Of a stretch of 64,000 nucleotides of DNA, positions 16,852 through 25,588 are shown in pieces. Every line of letters starts with the position of its first letter. Position 1 is the stretch's first letter. The notes beneath the pieces are model-generated. The model saw only the letters and a program-made list of their open reading frames with translations. It was not told the origin of the DNA and did no database searches. The translations under genes and the position numbers were made by a program. The stretch lies in assembly GCA_020073205.1 (NCBI GenBank), contig JAIQFR010000008.1:1-64000 (forward strand). The letters run 5' to 3'. This DNA comes from Terriglobia bacterium (lineage in GTDB: Bacteria > Acidobacteriota > Polarisedimenticolia > Polarisedimenticolales > JAIQFR01).

Positions 16852-17433
16852 ATGAAGTCAGCGGATCTCGGGAGCGCCGGTTTTCTCGATGCCGTGCTGG
16901 ACGCGATGCCGATCCCGGTCTTCATCGCGGACTCGGATGTCGTCCTGCTCGCGGTCAACCGGTCCGCCGCGGCGCTCGTCGCCCCCGGGGACATCGTGCT
17001 GCGCCGTCGGGTCGGCGACGCGTTGCGCTGCGTCCACTCCTTCGAGAGCGCGGAGGGGTGCGGTCAGGCCGAGGTCTGCAAGGATTGCGTCGTCCGGAAC
17101 GGCGTGGCCGCCGCGATGTCCGGGAAGGGCGTGAGCCGGGCGCACGCGCGCATGGACCTGCGGAGGAACGGCGGAACGACCGAGGCTCACCTGCTCGTCA
17201 CCACCTCGGCGTTCGACCACGGTGGGGTCCGGCGGGTCCTGCTCGTGCTCGAGGACCTGCGCGAGCTCGTCGAGCTTCAGAACTTGATCCCGATCTGCGC
17301 CTGGTGCAAGAAGGTGCGGAACGAAAACGACTACTGGGAAGCCCTCGAGCGCTACCTCGAGGCGCACGCGGGCGTCCAGTTTACCCATTCCATCTGCGAA
17401 GAGTGCCTGGCGAGGCAGGTCCCCGGGCGCTGA
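16852..17433 (+). CDS. PAS-domain protein with C-terminal four-Cys zinc-type module
   Basis: A 193-residue cytoplasmic protein; GGAGGTGG lies just before the ATG at 16852. Residues 5-135 form a PAS domain (AVLDAMPIPVFIADSDVVLL) containing extra Cys residues (CVHSFESAEGCGQAEVCKDC), as in heme or metal-binding PAS variants. The C-terminal 50 residues (LIPICAWCKKVRNENDYW ... HSICEECL) are a small C-x2-C/C-x2-C module that often follows PAS or receiver domains in signalling proteins. There is no output enzyme, so it probably works by protein contact. A TTGACT (16758) may be part of its promoter. Confidence 0.75.
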   Translation: MKSADLGSAGFLDAVLDAMPIPVFIADSDVVLLAVNRSAAALVAPGDIVLRRRVGDALRCVHSFESAEGCGQAEVCKDCVVRNGVAAAMSGKGVSRAHARMDLRRNGGTTEAHLLVTTSAFDHGGVRRVLLVLEDLRELVELQNLIPICAWCKKVRNENDYWEALERYLEAHAGVQFTHSICEECLARQVPGR

Positions 17434-17526
17434 TGACCGAGACCAGGACCCCGGAAGCCATCGCTCGGGGGTCCCGCCGCGAAGCTCCCGGCCCGATGGG
17501 GTAGAATCGCGAGCGAGGCGAGCCCC

Positions 17527-18021
17527 ATGAAGCTCCTCGAAAGGTACGATGCCATCTTGAAACGGGTCGCCGAAGAGGTCGCCAGCCTTTACGGCCCCAG
17601 ACTCGTCGCGTGCGCCGTGTTCGGCTCGGTCGGGCGCGGCACGCCGCGTCACGACTCGGACATCGACCTTCTGATCGTGGCCCGCGATCTTCCTCGAGGG
17701 CGATTCGCGCGGGTCGAGGAGTTCCTTCCGGTCGAGTCCCGGCTCGAAATGGACCTTCGGCCCGTCGACGACGCCGCGGCCCCGATCGAACTCTCTCCGG
17801 TCTTCAAGACTCCCGAGGAGTCCGAGGAAGGCAGCCCCCTGTTCCTCGACATGGTCGAGGACGCGAAAATCCTCGTCGATGCCGAGGGGATCCTCGCACG
17901 CCGTCTCGATCGCCTCCGCGGGAGGCTGAAGGACCTCGGTGCCCGGCGGGTCTGGAGCGGCAACGCGTGGTACTGGGAGCTCAAGCCGGACTTGAGGCCG
18001 GGCGAGGTCTTCGCGCTGTGA
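17527..18021 (+). CDS. MNT-type nucleotidyltransferase (antitoxin-like)
   Basis: A 164-residue protein with the minimal nucleotidyltransferase signature GSVGRGTPRHDSDIDLLIV (residues 37-55), where Gly-Ser and Asp-x-Asp bind the nucleotide and metal. It overlaps the downstream HEPN gene by four bases (GTGA). MNT proteins paired with HEPN proteins are known as two-gene modules in which MntA-type enzymes adenylylate and silence HepT-type RNases. A -10-like TAGAAT (17502-17507) lies upstream. It is longer than the smallest MNTs, with about 90 residues past the active site. Confidence 0.85.
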   Translation: MKLLERYDAILKRVAEEVASLYGPRLVACAVFGSVGRGTPRHDSDIDLLIVARDLPRGRFARVEEFLPVESRLEMDLRPVDDAAAPIELSPVFKTPEESEEGSPLFLDMVEDAKILVDAEGILARRLDRLRGRLKDLGARRVWSGNAWYWELKPDLRPGEVFAL

Positions 18022-18437
18022 ACAACCGGAACCTCGCGCAGAGCTACGTGGTCAAGGCGCGGAAGCGGCTCAAGGCGCTGGCCGTGCTGAAAGACGAGGG
18101 GGCGCACTCGGACGTCGTGCGCGAGGCCCAGGAACTGGTCGAGCTGGCCCTCAAGGGCATGCTCCGCGCGGCAGGCATCGAGCCGCCCAAGCTCCACGAC
18201 GTCGGCGGGCTCCTGGTCGACCACGCGGCGAAGTTCCCCGAGAGCGAGCGCGATGCGCTTCCTCGCGCGGCCGAGATCTCGAAGCGCCTGCGCCGTGAAC
18301 GGGAGCTGGCGTTCTACGGGGATCTCGACTTCATCCCGACCGAGGAGTACTCGGCGGCGGACGCCGAGAGAGCCTATGCCGAGGCGGCCTCCATCGTGGA
18401 GATGGCGGAGCGGGTGGTCCACCGCTTGACGCCCTGA
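18018..18437 (+). CDS. HEPN-domain protein, partner of the MNT protein
   Basis: A 139-residue mostly helical protein that must start at GTG 18018, four bases before the end of the MNT gene. Features of the HEPN fold: SYVVKARKRLKAL in helix 1, REAQELVELALKGMLRAAG in helix 2, then ERELAFYGDLDFIPTEEYS. The RNase motif R-x4-6-H seen in HepT toxins is not apparent; Arg-Glu-Leu-Ala-Phe-Tyr stands at that place, as in a large group of related HEPN proteins. So it is either a non-RNase member or uses other residues. Confidence 0.8.
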   Translation: MNNRNLAQSYVVKARKRLKALAVLKDEGAHSDVVREAQELVELALKGMLRAAGIEPPKLHDVGGLLVDHAAKFPESERDALPRAAEISKRLRRERELAFYGDLDFIPTEEYSAADAERAYAEAASIVEMAERVVHRLTP

Positions 18438-18477
18438 CGTCGTCGCGTCCCCGGCCGCGGTCGCTCGGGAACGTGGT

Positions 18478-19194
18478 TCAACCCTCCCGTAGCGCTTCCA
18501 ACACCCGGAGCGCCAGGTCGCGCTGGCGGACCGCCTCGTCTCGGGCGGCGCCCGGGCGGGCCCGGGCGAGGATTCGCTCGTGCCGCTCGAGCCAGCGCGT
18601 CCAGAACAACGTCACGAGAGGGTCCCGGGTGCGGACGAGGAGGGGGCCCGCCTCGAGGAGGTCCGCGCGGGCGAGCCTGGGGTGCGAGAGCCTCTCCCTT
18701 CCCGGCTCGGCGGCGATCAGCACGTAGAAGCGGCCGCGGTCGAGGACGAGCCGCTCCTCCGCGTGGCGGAAGCCGTGCTCGACGAGCCAGGCCCGGACCA
18801 CCACCGGATCGGTCTGCGGCTGGAGGACGAGGCGTCTCAGCGCGAGCGACCGGCGGATCGGGTGGTCGAGGATCGCGACGATCGCCTGCCCGCCGAGCCC
18901 CGCGACGACCACCACGTCGACGCCGTCCGCGGGCGCGAGCACGGTGAGGCCGTCACCGACCCTGAGCGTCAGGGCGCCGTGCCGCGGGTCGCCCGGCGGG
19001 AACCCGCGGACCTTCGCCAGCCGGCCGGCGAGCGGCTCGGTCGCGATGCACCGGATGGCGCGGCCCGACTCGAGCAAGCGCCGAGGGAGCAAGCCGTGGT
19101 CGGTTCCGATGTCCGCCACCGCCGACCCCGGCGGCACCATCCGGGCCAGGGCGGCGAGGCGGTCCTCGGCTGGGCGAGCGGTGCCTCTCCTCAC
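18478..19194 (-). CDS. trmK: tRNA (adenine-N1)-methyltransferase, TrmK-like
   Basis: A 238-residue class I methyltransferase of the COG2384/TrmK type, which methylates adenine 22 of tRNA in Gram-positive bacteria and is less common in diderms. Seen: SAM-binding motif VADIGTDHGLLP (residues 25-36), acidic loop ATEPL, RVGDGLTVL, AGLGGQ and the family signature LVLQPQTDP. Length matches the family. It stands alone, divergent from speA. Confidence 0.85.
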   Translation of the reverse strand: MRRGTARPAEDRLAALARMVPPGSAVADIGTDHGLLPRRLLESGRAIRCIATEPLAGRLAKVRGFPPGDPRHGALTLRVGDGLTVLAPADGVDVVVVAGLGGQAIVAILDHPIRRSLALRRLVLQPQTDPVVVRAWLVEHGFRHAEERLVLDRGRFYVLIAAEPGRERLSHPRLARADLLEAGPLLVRTRDPLVTLFWTRWLERHERILARARPGAARDEAVRQRDLALRVLEALREG

Positions 19195-19266
19195 GCCGGA
19201 AGGTTACCGCGCCCGAGCCCCGTCCGGCGAGAGCCGCCGATCGTCGCCGGAATCGCGTTCGAACTC

Positions 19267-19294
19267 TTGCAGCGCTCGCGCCGGGTTCTATAAT
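19267..19294 (+). promoter_or_regulatory. Sigma-70-type promoter of speA
   Basis: TTGCAG (19267-19272), a 16-base spacer and a perfect TATAAT (19289-19294), about 63 bases upstream of the speA ATG. Confidence 0.65.
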
Positions 19295-19356
19295 CAGCGC
19301 GGCTTCGGAACCGTGAACTCGGCGCCGGCTCGAGGCGAGTCACAGGGAGGTCTTCC

Positions 19357-21264
19357 ATGAACGTTCCGGCGACCGACCGGTTCACCGTCGACGATGCGGT
19401 CAACCTGTACGGCCTCGACGGCTGGGGGAACGGGTACCTCGCCGTCGGGACGGACGGCCACCTGCTGGTCACGCCCTCGCGGGATCCCAGCCGCGCGATC
19501 GATGTGGTGAAGGTGGTCGAGGACCTCGGCCGGCGCGGGTTCAAGACGCCGCTGCTCCTCCGGTACCCGCAGCTCCTCGAGGGGCAGGTCCACGAGCTGG
19601 CCAACGCTTTCGCCAACGCGATCCGCGAGTTCAGCTACCCCGAGCGGTACCTGCCCGTGTTCCCGATCAAGGTCAACCAGCAGCGTTCGGTGGTCGAGGG
19701 GCTGGTCGCCAGCGGCTGGAGGTACGGTCTCGGCCTCGAGGTCGGGAGCCGACCGGAGCTCCTCGCGGCGATCGGCCTGCCCACCTCGCCCGAGGCCCTC
19801 CTGATCTGCAACGGATTCAAGGACCCCGACTACCTCTCGTCGGCTTCGCTCGCCACCCGCCTCGGCAAGCAGGTCGTGGTGGTGGTGGAGAAGCCGTTCG
19901 AGGTGGACCAGATCCTCGAGCTGGCCCGGGAGGAGGAGGTCCTTCCGAAGATCGGGTTCAGGATCAGGCTTCAGTCGAAGGGGTCGGGGAAGTGGGAGAA
20001 GTCGTCGGGGTTCGCCTCGAAGTTCGGGCTGACGACGCTCCAGCTCATGCGCGCGCTGGACAAGCTCAGCCAGGCGGGGCTTTCCCGGAGCATCGCGCTC
20101 CTCCACTTCCACGTCGGAAGCCAGGTCACCGAGATCCGCCGGATCAAGAACGCGGTGAGGGAGGCCGCGAGGATCTACGCGAAGGTCAGGAAGGCGGGGG
20201 CGGACATCGCGTACCTGGACGTGGGGGGAGGGCTCGGGATCGACTACGACGGCTCGAAGACCTCCTCGGACGCCTCCGTGAACTACACGGTCCAGGAGTA
20301 CGCCAACGACGTGGTGTTCGGCATCGCGGAGGTCTGCTCCGAGGAGCACGTGCCGCCGCCGACGATCACCAGCGAGTCGGGGCGGATGCTGGTGGGCTAC
20401 CACGCCATGCTGGTGACCGACGTGCGCGGCATCATCTCGGGGATCGAGCCGGACCCGCCGGCGCTCACGGGGCGCGAGCCCCAGGTGGTGCAGGACCTGG
20501 CGGAGGTGGCTCGGAAGATCTCGGTGAAGAACTACCGCGAGTTCTACCACGACGCCATCGAGTACCGGGACCAGATGTACCAGCTGTTCAACCTGGGGAT
20601 GCTGGGCCTCGAGGACCGCGCCAAGGCCGAGACGCTCTTCTGGGAGACCGCCGGCAAGGCGGTCCGGTTCTCGAAGAGCGCCAAGTTCGTCGCGGACGAG
20701 TTCGTCGAGCTGGAGCAGCGGCTCCACGACAAGTACATCTGCAACTTCTCCGTCTTCCAGTCGCTGCCGGACCACTGGGCCCTGGACCAGCTGTTCCCGG
20801 TGATCCCGGTCCACCGTTTGAACGAGCCGCCGACCCGCCGGGCGACCCTGGTGGACATCACCTGCGACTCCGACGGGGAAGTGGAGAAGTTCGTGGACCT
20901 CAAGGACATCAAGGACGCCCTCGAGGTCCACGACATGAACCCGGGGGAGCCGTACTACCTCGCGTTCCTGCTGGTGGGCGCCTACCAGGACACGATGGGT
21001 GACATGCACAACCTCTTCGGCCGGGTCCACGAGGCCGAGGTCATCCTCGACCCGATGGGCTCCTCGCTGATCCGTGACACCCGGCGCGGCGAGCCCGCCA
21101 GCGAGACGCTGGCCTGCTTCGGCTACGACGAGGGGGAGCTGACCGAGACCGTGGCCGTGGCGCTTCGCGAGCGGGTGAACCGCGGGGAGTTGGGCCGCGA
21201 GGACGCCGACGGCCTCCTGGACGACTACCGGCAGCGGCTCACGCACTACACGTATCTCGACTGA
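19357..21264 (+). CDS. speA: Biosynthetic arginine decarboxylase
   Basis: A 635-residue fold-III PLP enzyme that turns arginine into agmatine for polyamine synthesis. GGGAGG lies ten bases before the ATG. The PLP lysine is Lys105 in FPIKVNQQ, the glycine-rich phosphate site is DVGGGLGIDY, and TSESGRMLVGYHAML plus the C-terminal GSYQDT-like GAYQDTMGDMHNLFG carry substrate contacts. Length and motif order match SpeA. No agmatinase or agmatine deiminase is nearby. Confidence 0.96.
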   Translation: MNVPATDRFTVDDAVNLYGLDGWGNGYLAVGTDGHLLVTPSRDPSRAIDVVKVVEDLGRRGFKTPLLLRYPQLLEGQVHELANAFANAIREFSYPERYLPVFPIKVNQQRSVVEGLVASGWRYGLGLEVGSRPELLAAIGLPTSPEALLICNGFKDPDYLSSASLATRLGKQVVVVVEKPFEVDQILELAREEEVLPKIGFRIRLQSKGSGKWEKSSGFASKFGLTTLQLMRALDKLSQAGLSRSIALLHFHVGSQVTEIRRIKNAVREAARIYAKVRKAGADIAYLDVGGGLGIDYDGSKTSSDASVNYTVQEYANDVVFGIAEVCSEEHVPPPTITSESGRMLVGYHAMLVTDVRGIISGIEPDPPALTGREPQVVQDLAEVARKISVKNYREFYHDAIEYRDQMYQLFNLGMLGLEDRAKAETLFWETAGKAVRFSKSAKFVADEFVELEQRLHDKYICNFSVFQSLPDHWALDQLFPVIPVHRLNEPPTRRATLVDITCDSDGEVEKFVDLKDIKDALEVHDMNPGEPYYLAFLLVGAYQDTMGDMHNLFGRVHEAEVILDPMGSSLIRDTRRGEPASETLACFGYDEGELTETVAVALRERVNRGELGREDADGLLDDYRQRLTHYTYLD

Positions 21265-21291
21265 GAGGCCAAGAAGGTAGCGCCTCGGCCG

Positions 21292-22446
21292 ATGCCCGAG
21301 ACAACGATTCACCCGCCGTTCGAGAAGCTACTGGCGATCCTCCGTTGCCCGCGGGACCGATCGCCGCTCTCGCTGATCAGCCTCTCCTCGCTGCTCGAAC
21401 GCCTCCCGGATGTCGAGCGCCGGCGCGTGCCCGAGGGAACGGCGGGGGCGTTCGTCTCGGAGTCCTCGCTGACCGCGTACCCCATCGTGGGGAGGATCGT
21501 CGATTTCCTCGAACAGGATTCCCTGCGGCTGTCCGGAGGACGGAACGAGGTGCGTCCCGGCACCGATCCGGAGAGCGCTTCGATCCAGCGGAGCGTCAAG
21601 CGGTGGTACGACGAATTCGGTTGGCGCCGGAACGAGAACGGAACCTATCACGATACGGCGCTCTTCTCGCAGGCGGCGCCGACGGCGCACGGCTTCTATG
21701 AGCTGTCTTCGCACCTTTCCATGCTGGGCCGCCTGTCGGGAGGGGGATTTCTCCTCGATGCCGCGAGCGGGGCCCTCGCGCACGCCGAGAGCATGGCTTA
21801 CTCGTGGTTCTACGAGTGCCGCGTGTGCGTCGACATTTCTGCCACCGCCCTGCTCGAAGCGGATGCCAAGCTGGAGGGGAGAGGGTTCTGCTGCATGGCG
21901 GACATCGGACACCTGCCGTTCCGCGACGGGGTCTTCGGAGCGGTGGTGTCCGCCTACACGATTCAGCACATCGCGGAGTCGAGGCAATCCCGCGCGGTGG
22001 CCGAACTGTACCGCGTGCTCGAGCCGGGCGGCCATCTCTGCATCGTTTCCGCCGTCCGGAGACCGTGGGCGCACCGCGCACTGGTGCTCCTGCTGCGGGC
22101 CATCCGAACCGTCTTGAACCTGCTGTCGACCGGTCGTCCCGCCGTCGTGTCGCGATCTCGAGGAGCGAGCGCATCCTCGCTGCCGCCGCACGAGCTGTAT
22201 TTTCACGGCCGAGATCGCGGTTGGTGGCGGAGGGTGGCGCGGGGCCTGACGCGGGCGTATTCGGTCGAAGGCCTGCGATTGTTCCGAAAAAGCGAATTCG
22301 AGCTTCTCTTCGGAGATTCCATGCGCGCTGCCACCTGCGTGAGAGCACTCGAAGCTCTCTTTCCGAGGATCACCGCGGGCATGTGCACGATCCTGCTGGT
22401 GGACATGCAGAAGGGTCCATCGAAGGGCTCCGACGTCAAGCCATGA
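21292..22446 (+). CDS. SAM-dependent methyltransferase with Trm112-like N-terminus
   Basis: A 384-residue protein. Residues 10-75 look like an incomplete Trm112/zinc-ribbon unit (LLAILRCPRDRSPLSL ... LTAYPIVGRIVDFL) with only one of the usual Cys residues. The class I methyltransferase core starts near residue 150 (FLLDAASGALAH), with DIGHLPFRDGVFGAVVSAY and LEPGGHLCIVSA as motifs II-III. The substrate is unknown. Its last four bases overlap the start of the permease gene (ATGA), so the two are coupled. Confidence 0.75.
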   Translation: MPETTIHPPFEKLLAILRCPRDRSPLSLISLSSLLERLPDVERRRVPEGTAGAFVSESSLTAYPIVGRIVDFLEQDSLRLSGGRNEVRPGTDPESASIQRSVKRWYDEFGWRRNENGTYHDTALFSQAAPTAHGFYELSSHLSMLGRLSGGGFLLDAASGALAHAESMAYSWFYECRVCVDISATALLEADAKLEGRGFCCMADIGHLPFRDGVFGAVVSAYTIQHIAESRQSRAVAELYRVLEPGGHLCIVSAVRRPWAHRALVLLLRAIRTVLNLLSTGRPAVVSRSRGASASSLPPHELYFHGRDRGWWRRVARGLTRAYSVEGLRLFRKSEFELLFGDSMRAATCVRALEALFPRITAGMCTILLVDMQKGPSKGSDVKP

Positions 22447-23768
22447 TCGGGCCCGAAGCGCCCTCCGAGGACCTGAGGCGCCAGCTCGGCCTCGTGGATG
22501 CGGCCGCCATCTACGTCGGAATCGTGCTGGGCTCGGGAATCTTCGTGGCCCCGGCGGCGATCGCCGGCATCGCTCCCGGCGCAGCGGCCGCCGCCGCGTT
22601 CTGGCTCGTCGGGGGGGGGATCGCGGCTTGCGGCGCGTTCTGCTACGCGGAGTGCGGGGCGCGGCTTCCCCGGACCGGCGGCTTCTACGTGTTCTACCGC
22701 GAGGCGTTCGGCGCGCCCCTCGCGTTCGTCGGTGGCTGGGCGGCGGTTCTCGTGACCTACCCCGCGTCGATCGCCGCGATCGCGCTGGTGCTCGCCCGAT
22801 ACTTCGGCGAGGTGATCCCGCTTCGGGGGATGGAAGTCCCGGTCGCCGCGTCCGCGCTCGTGGCGGCCGGCGCCCTCAACGCGCTGGGGGTCAGGGTGGG
22901 CGCCGGGGCCCAGCGGGCGCTCACCGGCGTCAAGCTCGCGGCGCTGGCGCTCCTCTGTGCCGCGGCGCTCCTGGCCGGGACCCCGGCACCGCCGTCCCCA
23001 TCGCCCATCGGGCTCGGCGTCCGTCCCGCGGCGCTTCTCGCGGCCCTCGTGGTGATGTTGTGGACCTACGACGGCTGGTCCGACGTCACGCTGGTCTCGG
23101 GCGAGCTGAAACGGCCGGGTCGGGATCTGGGGCGGGCGGTGCTGCTCGGCACGGCGGTCCTCGCCGTGCTGTACGTCCTGGTCCAGCTGTCGGTGGGGGC
23201 GCTGCTGGATCCTGCGCACGCGTCGTCCTCGGAGCGGGTCGTCGCGGAGGCGGTCGAAGCCGGCATCGGGGCCCGGGCGGGGAGGCTCGTCGCCGTCCTG
23301 GTCGTCGTCTGCACCTTCGGCTCGATCAACGGGACGGTCCTGACCGCCTCCCGCCTCGGATTCGCCATGGCGCGGGACGGCCGATTCCCGTCGTGGTTCG
23401 GCCGGGTGCACCCTCGCTTCAACACCCCGGCGCGCTCGGTCGCGGGCCTCGTGGTCGCCGCGCTCCTGTACGTCGTCTCCGCGGGGTTCGGCAACCTCCT
23501 GGCGTTCTTCTCGTTCAGCGTCTGGATCTTCTATGGGCTGACTGCAGCCGCGCTGGTCGTGCTGCGGCGGCGCGGGGTGGGGGAGCCGGTCTCCTGGAGG
23601 GCGCCGCTCGGTCCCCTTCCTCCCGCCGTGGTGCTCGTGACGTCCTTAGGGATGACCGCGAGCCTCATGTACGACGACCCGACGCGCTCCCTCGCGGGCC
23701 TCGGGCTACTGCTCTTGGGGTTCCCCGCCTACGCGCTCTGGAAACGCTACGGGACGGGACGCCTCTAG
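22443..23768 (+). CDS. APC-family amino acid permease
   Basis: A 441-residue inner-membrane permease. The ATG at 22443 overlaps the methyltransferase stop. The first TM carries the APC signature GIVLGSGIFVAPAAIAG, and about 12 TM segments can be traced (FWLVGGGIAACGAFCYAECG, LWTYDGWSDVTLVSGELK and others). It resembles the LAT-type APC branch. Substrate not determinable. Its stop shares the palindrome CTAG with the stop of the convergent protease gene. Confidence 0.88.
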   Translation: MIGPEAPSEDLRRQLGLVDAAAIYVGIVLGSGIFVAPAAIAGIAPGAAAAAAFWLVGGGIAACGAFCYAECGARLPRTGGFYVFYREAFGAPLAFVGGWAAVLVTYPASIAAIALVLARYFGEVIPLRGMEVPVAASALVAAGALNALGVRVGAGAQRALTGVKLAALALLCAAALLAGTPAPPSPSPIGLGVRPAALLAALVVMLWTYDGWSDVTLVSGELKRPGRDLGRAVLLGTAVLAVLYVLVQLSVGALLDPAHASSSERVVAEAVEAGIGARAGRLVAVLVVVCTFGSINGTVLTASRLGFAMARDGRFPSWFGRVHPRFNTPARSVAGLVVAALLYVVSAGFGNLLAFFSFSVWIFYGLTAAALVVLRRRGVGEPVSWRAPLGPLPPAVVLVTSLGMTASLMYDDPTRSLAGLGLLLLGFPAYALWKRYGTGRL

Positions 23769-24901
23769 GCTCGACTCGCCCGGGCGATCTCGATGAACTC
23801 CGCGAGGTTCTCGAGGGTGACCATGCCGAGGAGGCGCTCTCCGTCGAGCACCAGCACCGGGGTGCCCGGGTCGTTCTGGAGGCCCCGGAGCACCTCCTCG
23901 AGGTCGGTGTCCGGTGAGACCGCGGTGAATTCCCGCTCCATGGCGTCCAGGACCGCGCCGCCGCTTCCCTCCCGGGCGAGCCCGCGCATCAGGCGCGCCC
24001 GCGACAGCACGCCGGCGACCCGTCCCCAGGCGTCCACCACGGGGAAGTCCTGCTGGTGCGTGGCCAGGAGGTGCTCCGCGGCGCGGGCCAGGGAGTCCTG
24101 GGGCGCCAGGGTCTCGAACCGGGTGATCATCGCCTCCCGCGCGGTCCGCCCGATCACCATGGCGCGACGGCGATGGAACGACACCTCCTGCGCCGCGCCG
24201 AGGAAGACGAACAGCGCGATGAACAGGAGCGCCCAATTCGAGATGAAGATCCCCACGGCGCCCAGGAGGATCGCGACTCCCTGGCCGACCGCCCCCGCGA
24301 TGTTCGTCGCGCGCTCCTCGGTGAAGGCCATGGACAGGGACGCGCGCAGCACCCTCCCGCCGTCCATGGGGAACGCCGGAGCCAGGTTGAACACGAACAG
24401 GGTGACGTTCGCGGCCAGGAGCTGCTGGACCAGATTGCCGGGGGAGAGGATCCGCGAAGGCTCGGCCAGGAGCGGGACCTCGAGGGCCCGCATCCCGACG
24501 AACAGGGCGACCGCCAGCACCAGGTTCACCGCGGGGCCCGCCAGGGCGATGAGCAGCTCCGCCTTTCCGCCGGGGATGTTCTCGAGCCTCGCGATGCCCC
24601 CGATGGGGTAGAGGACGATCTCCCGCGTCCGGACGCCGAAGCGCTTCGCCATCGCGGCGTGGCCGAGCTCGTGGAGCACGACGCACGCGAACAGCAGGAC
24701 GAGGAACAGCACGGCTCTGAGGGGGCTCTCGCCGCGAGACGTCGCGGTGACGCCGAACCAGATCAGGAGGAGGAGGAACGTGAAGTGGATCCGGATCGGG
24801 ATACCCATGGCCTTCCCGACCTCGATCGCCCAGCCGGTGCTGGACGCGCCGGGCCTCGTGCGGGCGGCCTTCGGCTTCCTTTCGTCGATCCCCGTTCCCA
24901 T
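23765..24901 (-). CDS. Site-2-type zinc metalloprotease (M50) with tandem CBS domains
   Basis: A 378-residue membrane protease. HELGH at residues 77-81 lies in a TM helix, and FNLAPAFPMDGGRV is the second conserved motif, giving the third zinc ligand. After about six TM segments, the C-terminal 130 residues form two CBS domains (TRFETLAPQDSLARAAEHLL, then EREFTAVSPDTDLEEVLRGL). M50B proteases of this layout cut membrane proteins and their CBS pair probably senses a nucleotide. An in-frame frame extension upstream is ignored because the ATG at 24901 starts the conserved part. Confidence 0.92.
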   Translation of the reverse strand: MGTGIDERKPKAARTRPGASSTGWAIEVGKAMGIPIRIHFTFLLLLIWFGVTATSRGESPLRAVLFLVLLFACVVLHELGHAAMAKRFGVRTREIVLYPIGGIARLENIPGGKAELLIALAGPAVNLVLAVALFVGMRALEVPLLAEPSRILSPGNLVQQLLAANVTLFVFNLAPAFPMDGGRVLRASLSMAFTEERATNIAGAVGQGVAILLGAVGIFISNWALLFIALFVFLGAAQEVSFHRRRAMVIGRTAREAMITRFETLAPQDSLARAAEHLLATHQQDFPVVDAWGRVAGVLSRARLMRGLAREGSGGAVLDAMEREFTAVSPDTDLEEVLRGLQNDPGTPVLVLDGERLLGMVTLENLAEFIEIARASRA

Positions 24902-25038
24902 GTCTCCCGGCCCCCGCGGCGGACCCGACCGCTCCGACGCACGATTCTCCTGCGAGACGAGGAATCGCGCCAGCCCTGCGTCGTGCTGACCCTCGTCCCC
25001 GATTGCGCATAGAATCTGGGGCCGGGAGGGACGTCGAG

Positions 25039-25575
25039 ATGAAGCTCAGCTCCGAGGCGGAGGCGCGCTACCGGGTACAGGACTACTCGAGGCCGTCGGG
25101 GATCGGTGGGGTGGTGCTCGTCGATCTCAGGCGCTTTCACGACGAGGCGGGCTCGATGACCGAGCTGGCCCGGCTCGAGGGCGGGCGGGTGGGGGGGCTC
25201 GAAGGTTTCGTGGCGGCTCAGGTCAATTACAGCACGCTCGAGCCGGGTGGAATCAAGGCTTTCCACGTTCACCGACGGCAGACCGACGTCTGGTTCGTTC
25301 CTCCTTCGGACCGTGTCCTGCTCGTGCTCGTCGACGTCCGGGAGGGATCGCCCACCGAGGGGAGCCGCCTCCGGCTGACGCTCGGCGACGGCGACTCCAG
25401 GCTGGTCAGGATTCCGCCCGGCGTGGCCCACGGCTGCCGCAACATCGGCGGCGCGACGGCGCGGATCCTCTACTTCACGGACGTGCATTTCTCCGCCGAG
25501 CCGGGAGCGACCGACGAGGGGCGGCTCCCCTGGGACCACTTCGGGGCAGGCCTGTGGGAGTCGGCACGGGACTAG
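25039..25575 (+). CDS. RmlC-like dTDP-4-dehydrorhamnose 3,5-epimerase family protein
   Basis: A 178-residue cupin starting at ATG 25039, ten bases after GGGAGGG. It has the RmlC pattern QVNYSTLEPGGIKAFHVHRRQ, with His in the place of the catalytic histidine, and RIPPGVAHGCRNIG later. RmlA, RmlB and RmlD are absent from the window. The motif IKAFHVH departs from the usual RGLHFQ, so it may act on another nucleotide sugar or a non-sugar ligand. A -10-like TAGAAT (25010-25015) precedes it. Confidence 0.75.
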   Translation: MKLSSEAEARYRVQDYSRPSGIGGVVLVDLRRFHDEAGSMTELARLEGGRVGGLEGFVAAQVNYSTLEPGGIKAFHVHRRQTDVWFVPPSDRVLLVLVDVREGSPTEGSRLRLTLGDGDSRLVRIPPGVAHGCRNIGGATARILYFTDVHFSAEPGATDEGRLPWDHFGAGLWESARD

Positions 25576-25588
25576 GGAGGGCTCTGGC

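Noticed and set aside
19294-21312. Long open frame on the minus strand opposite speA
   Set aside because: Same reason: antisense shadow of a gene with intact PLP motifs; product is His/Val/Arg-rich without a fold.
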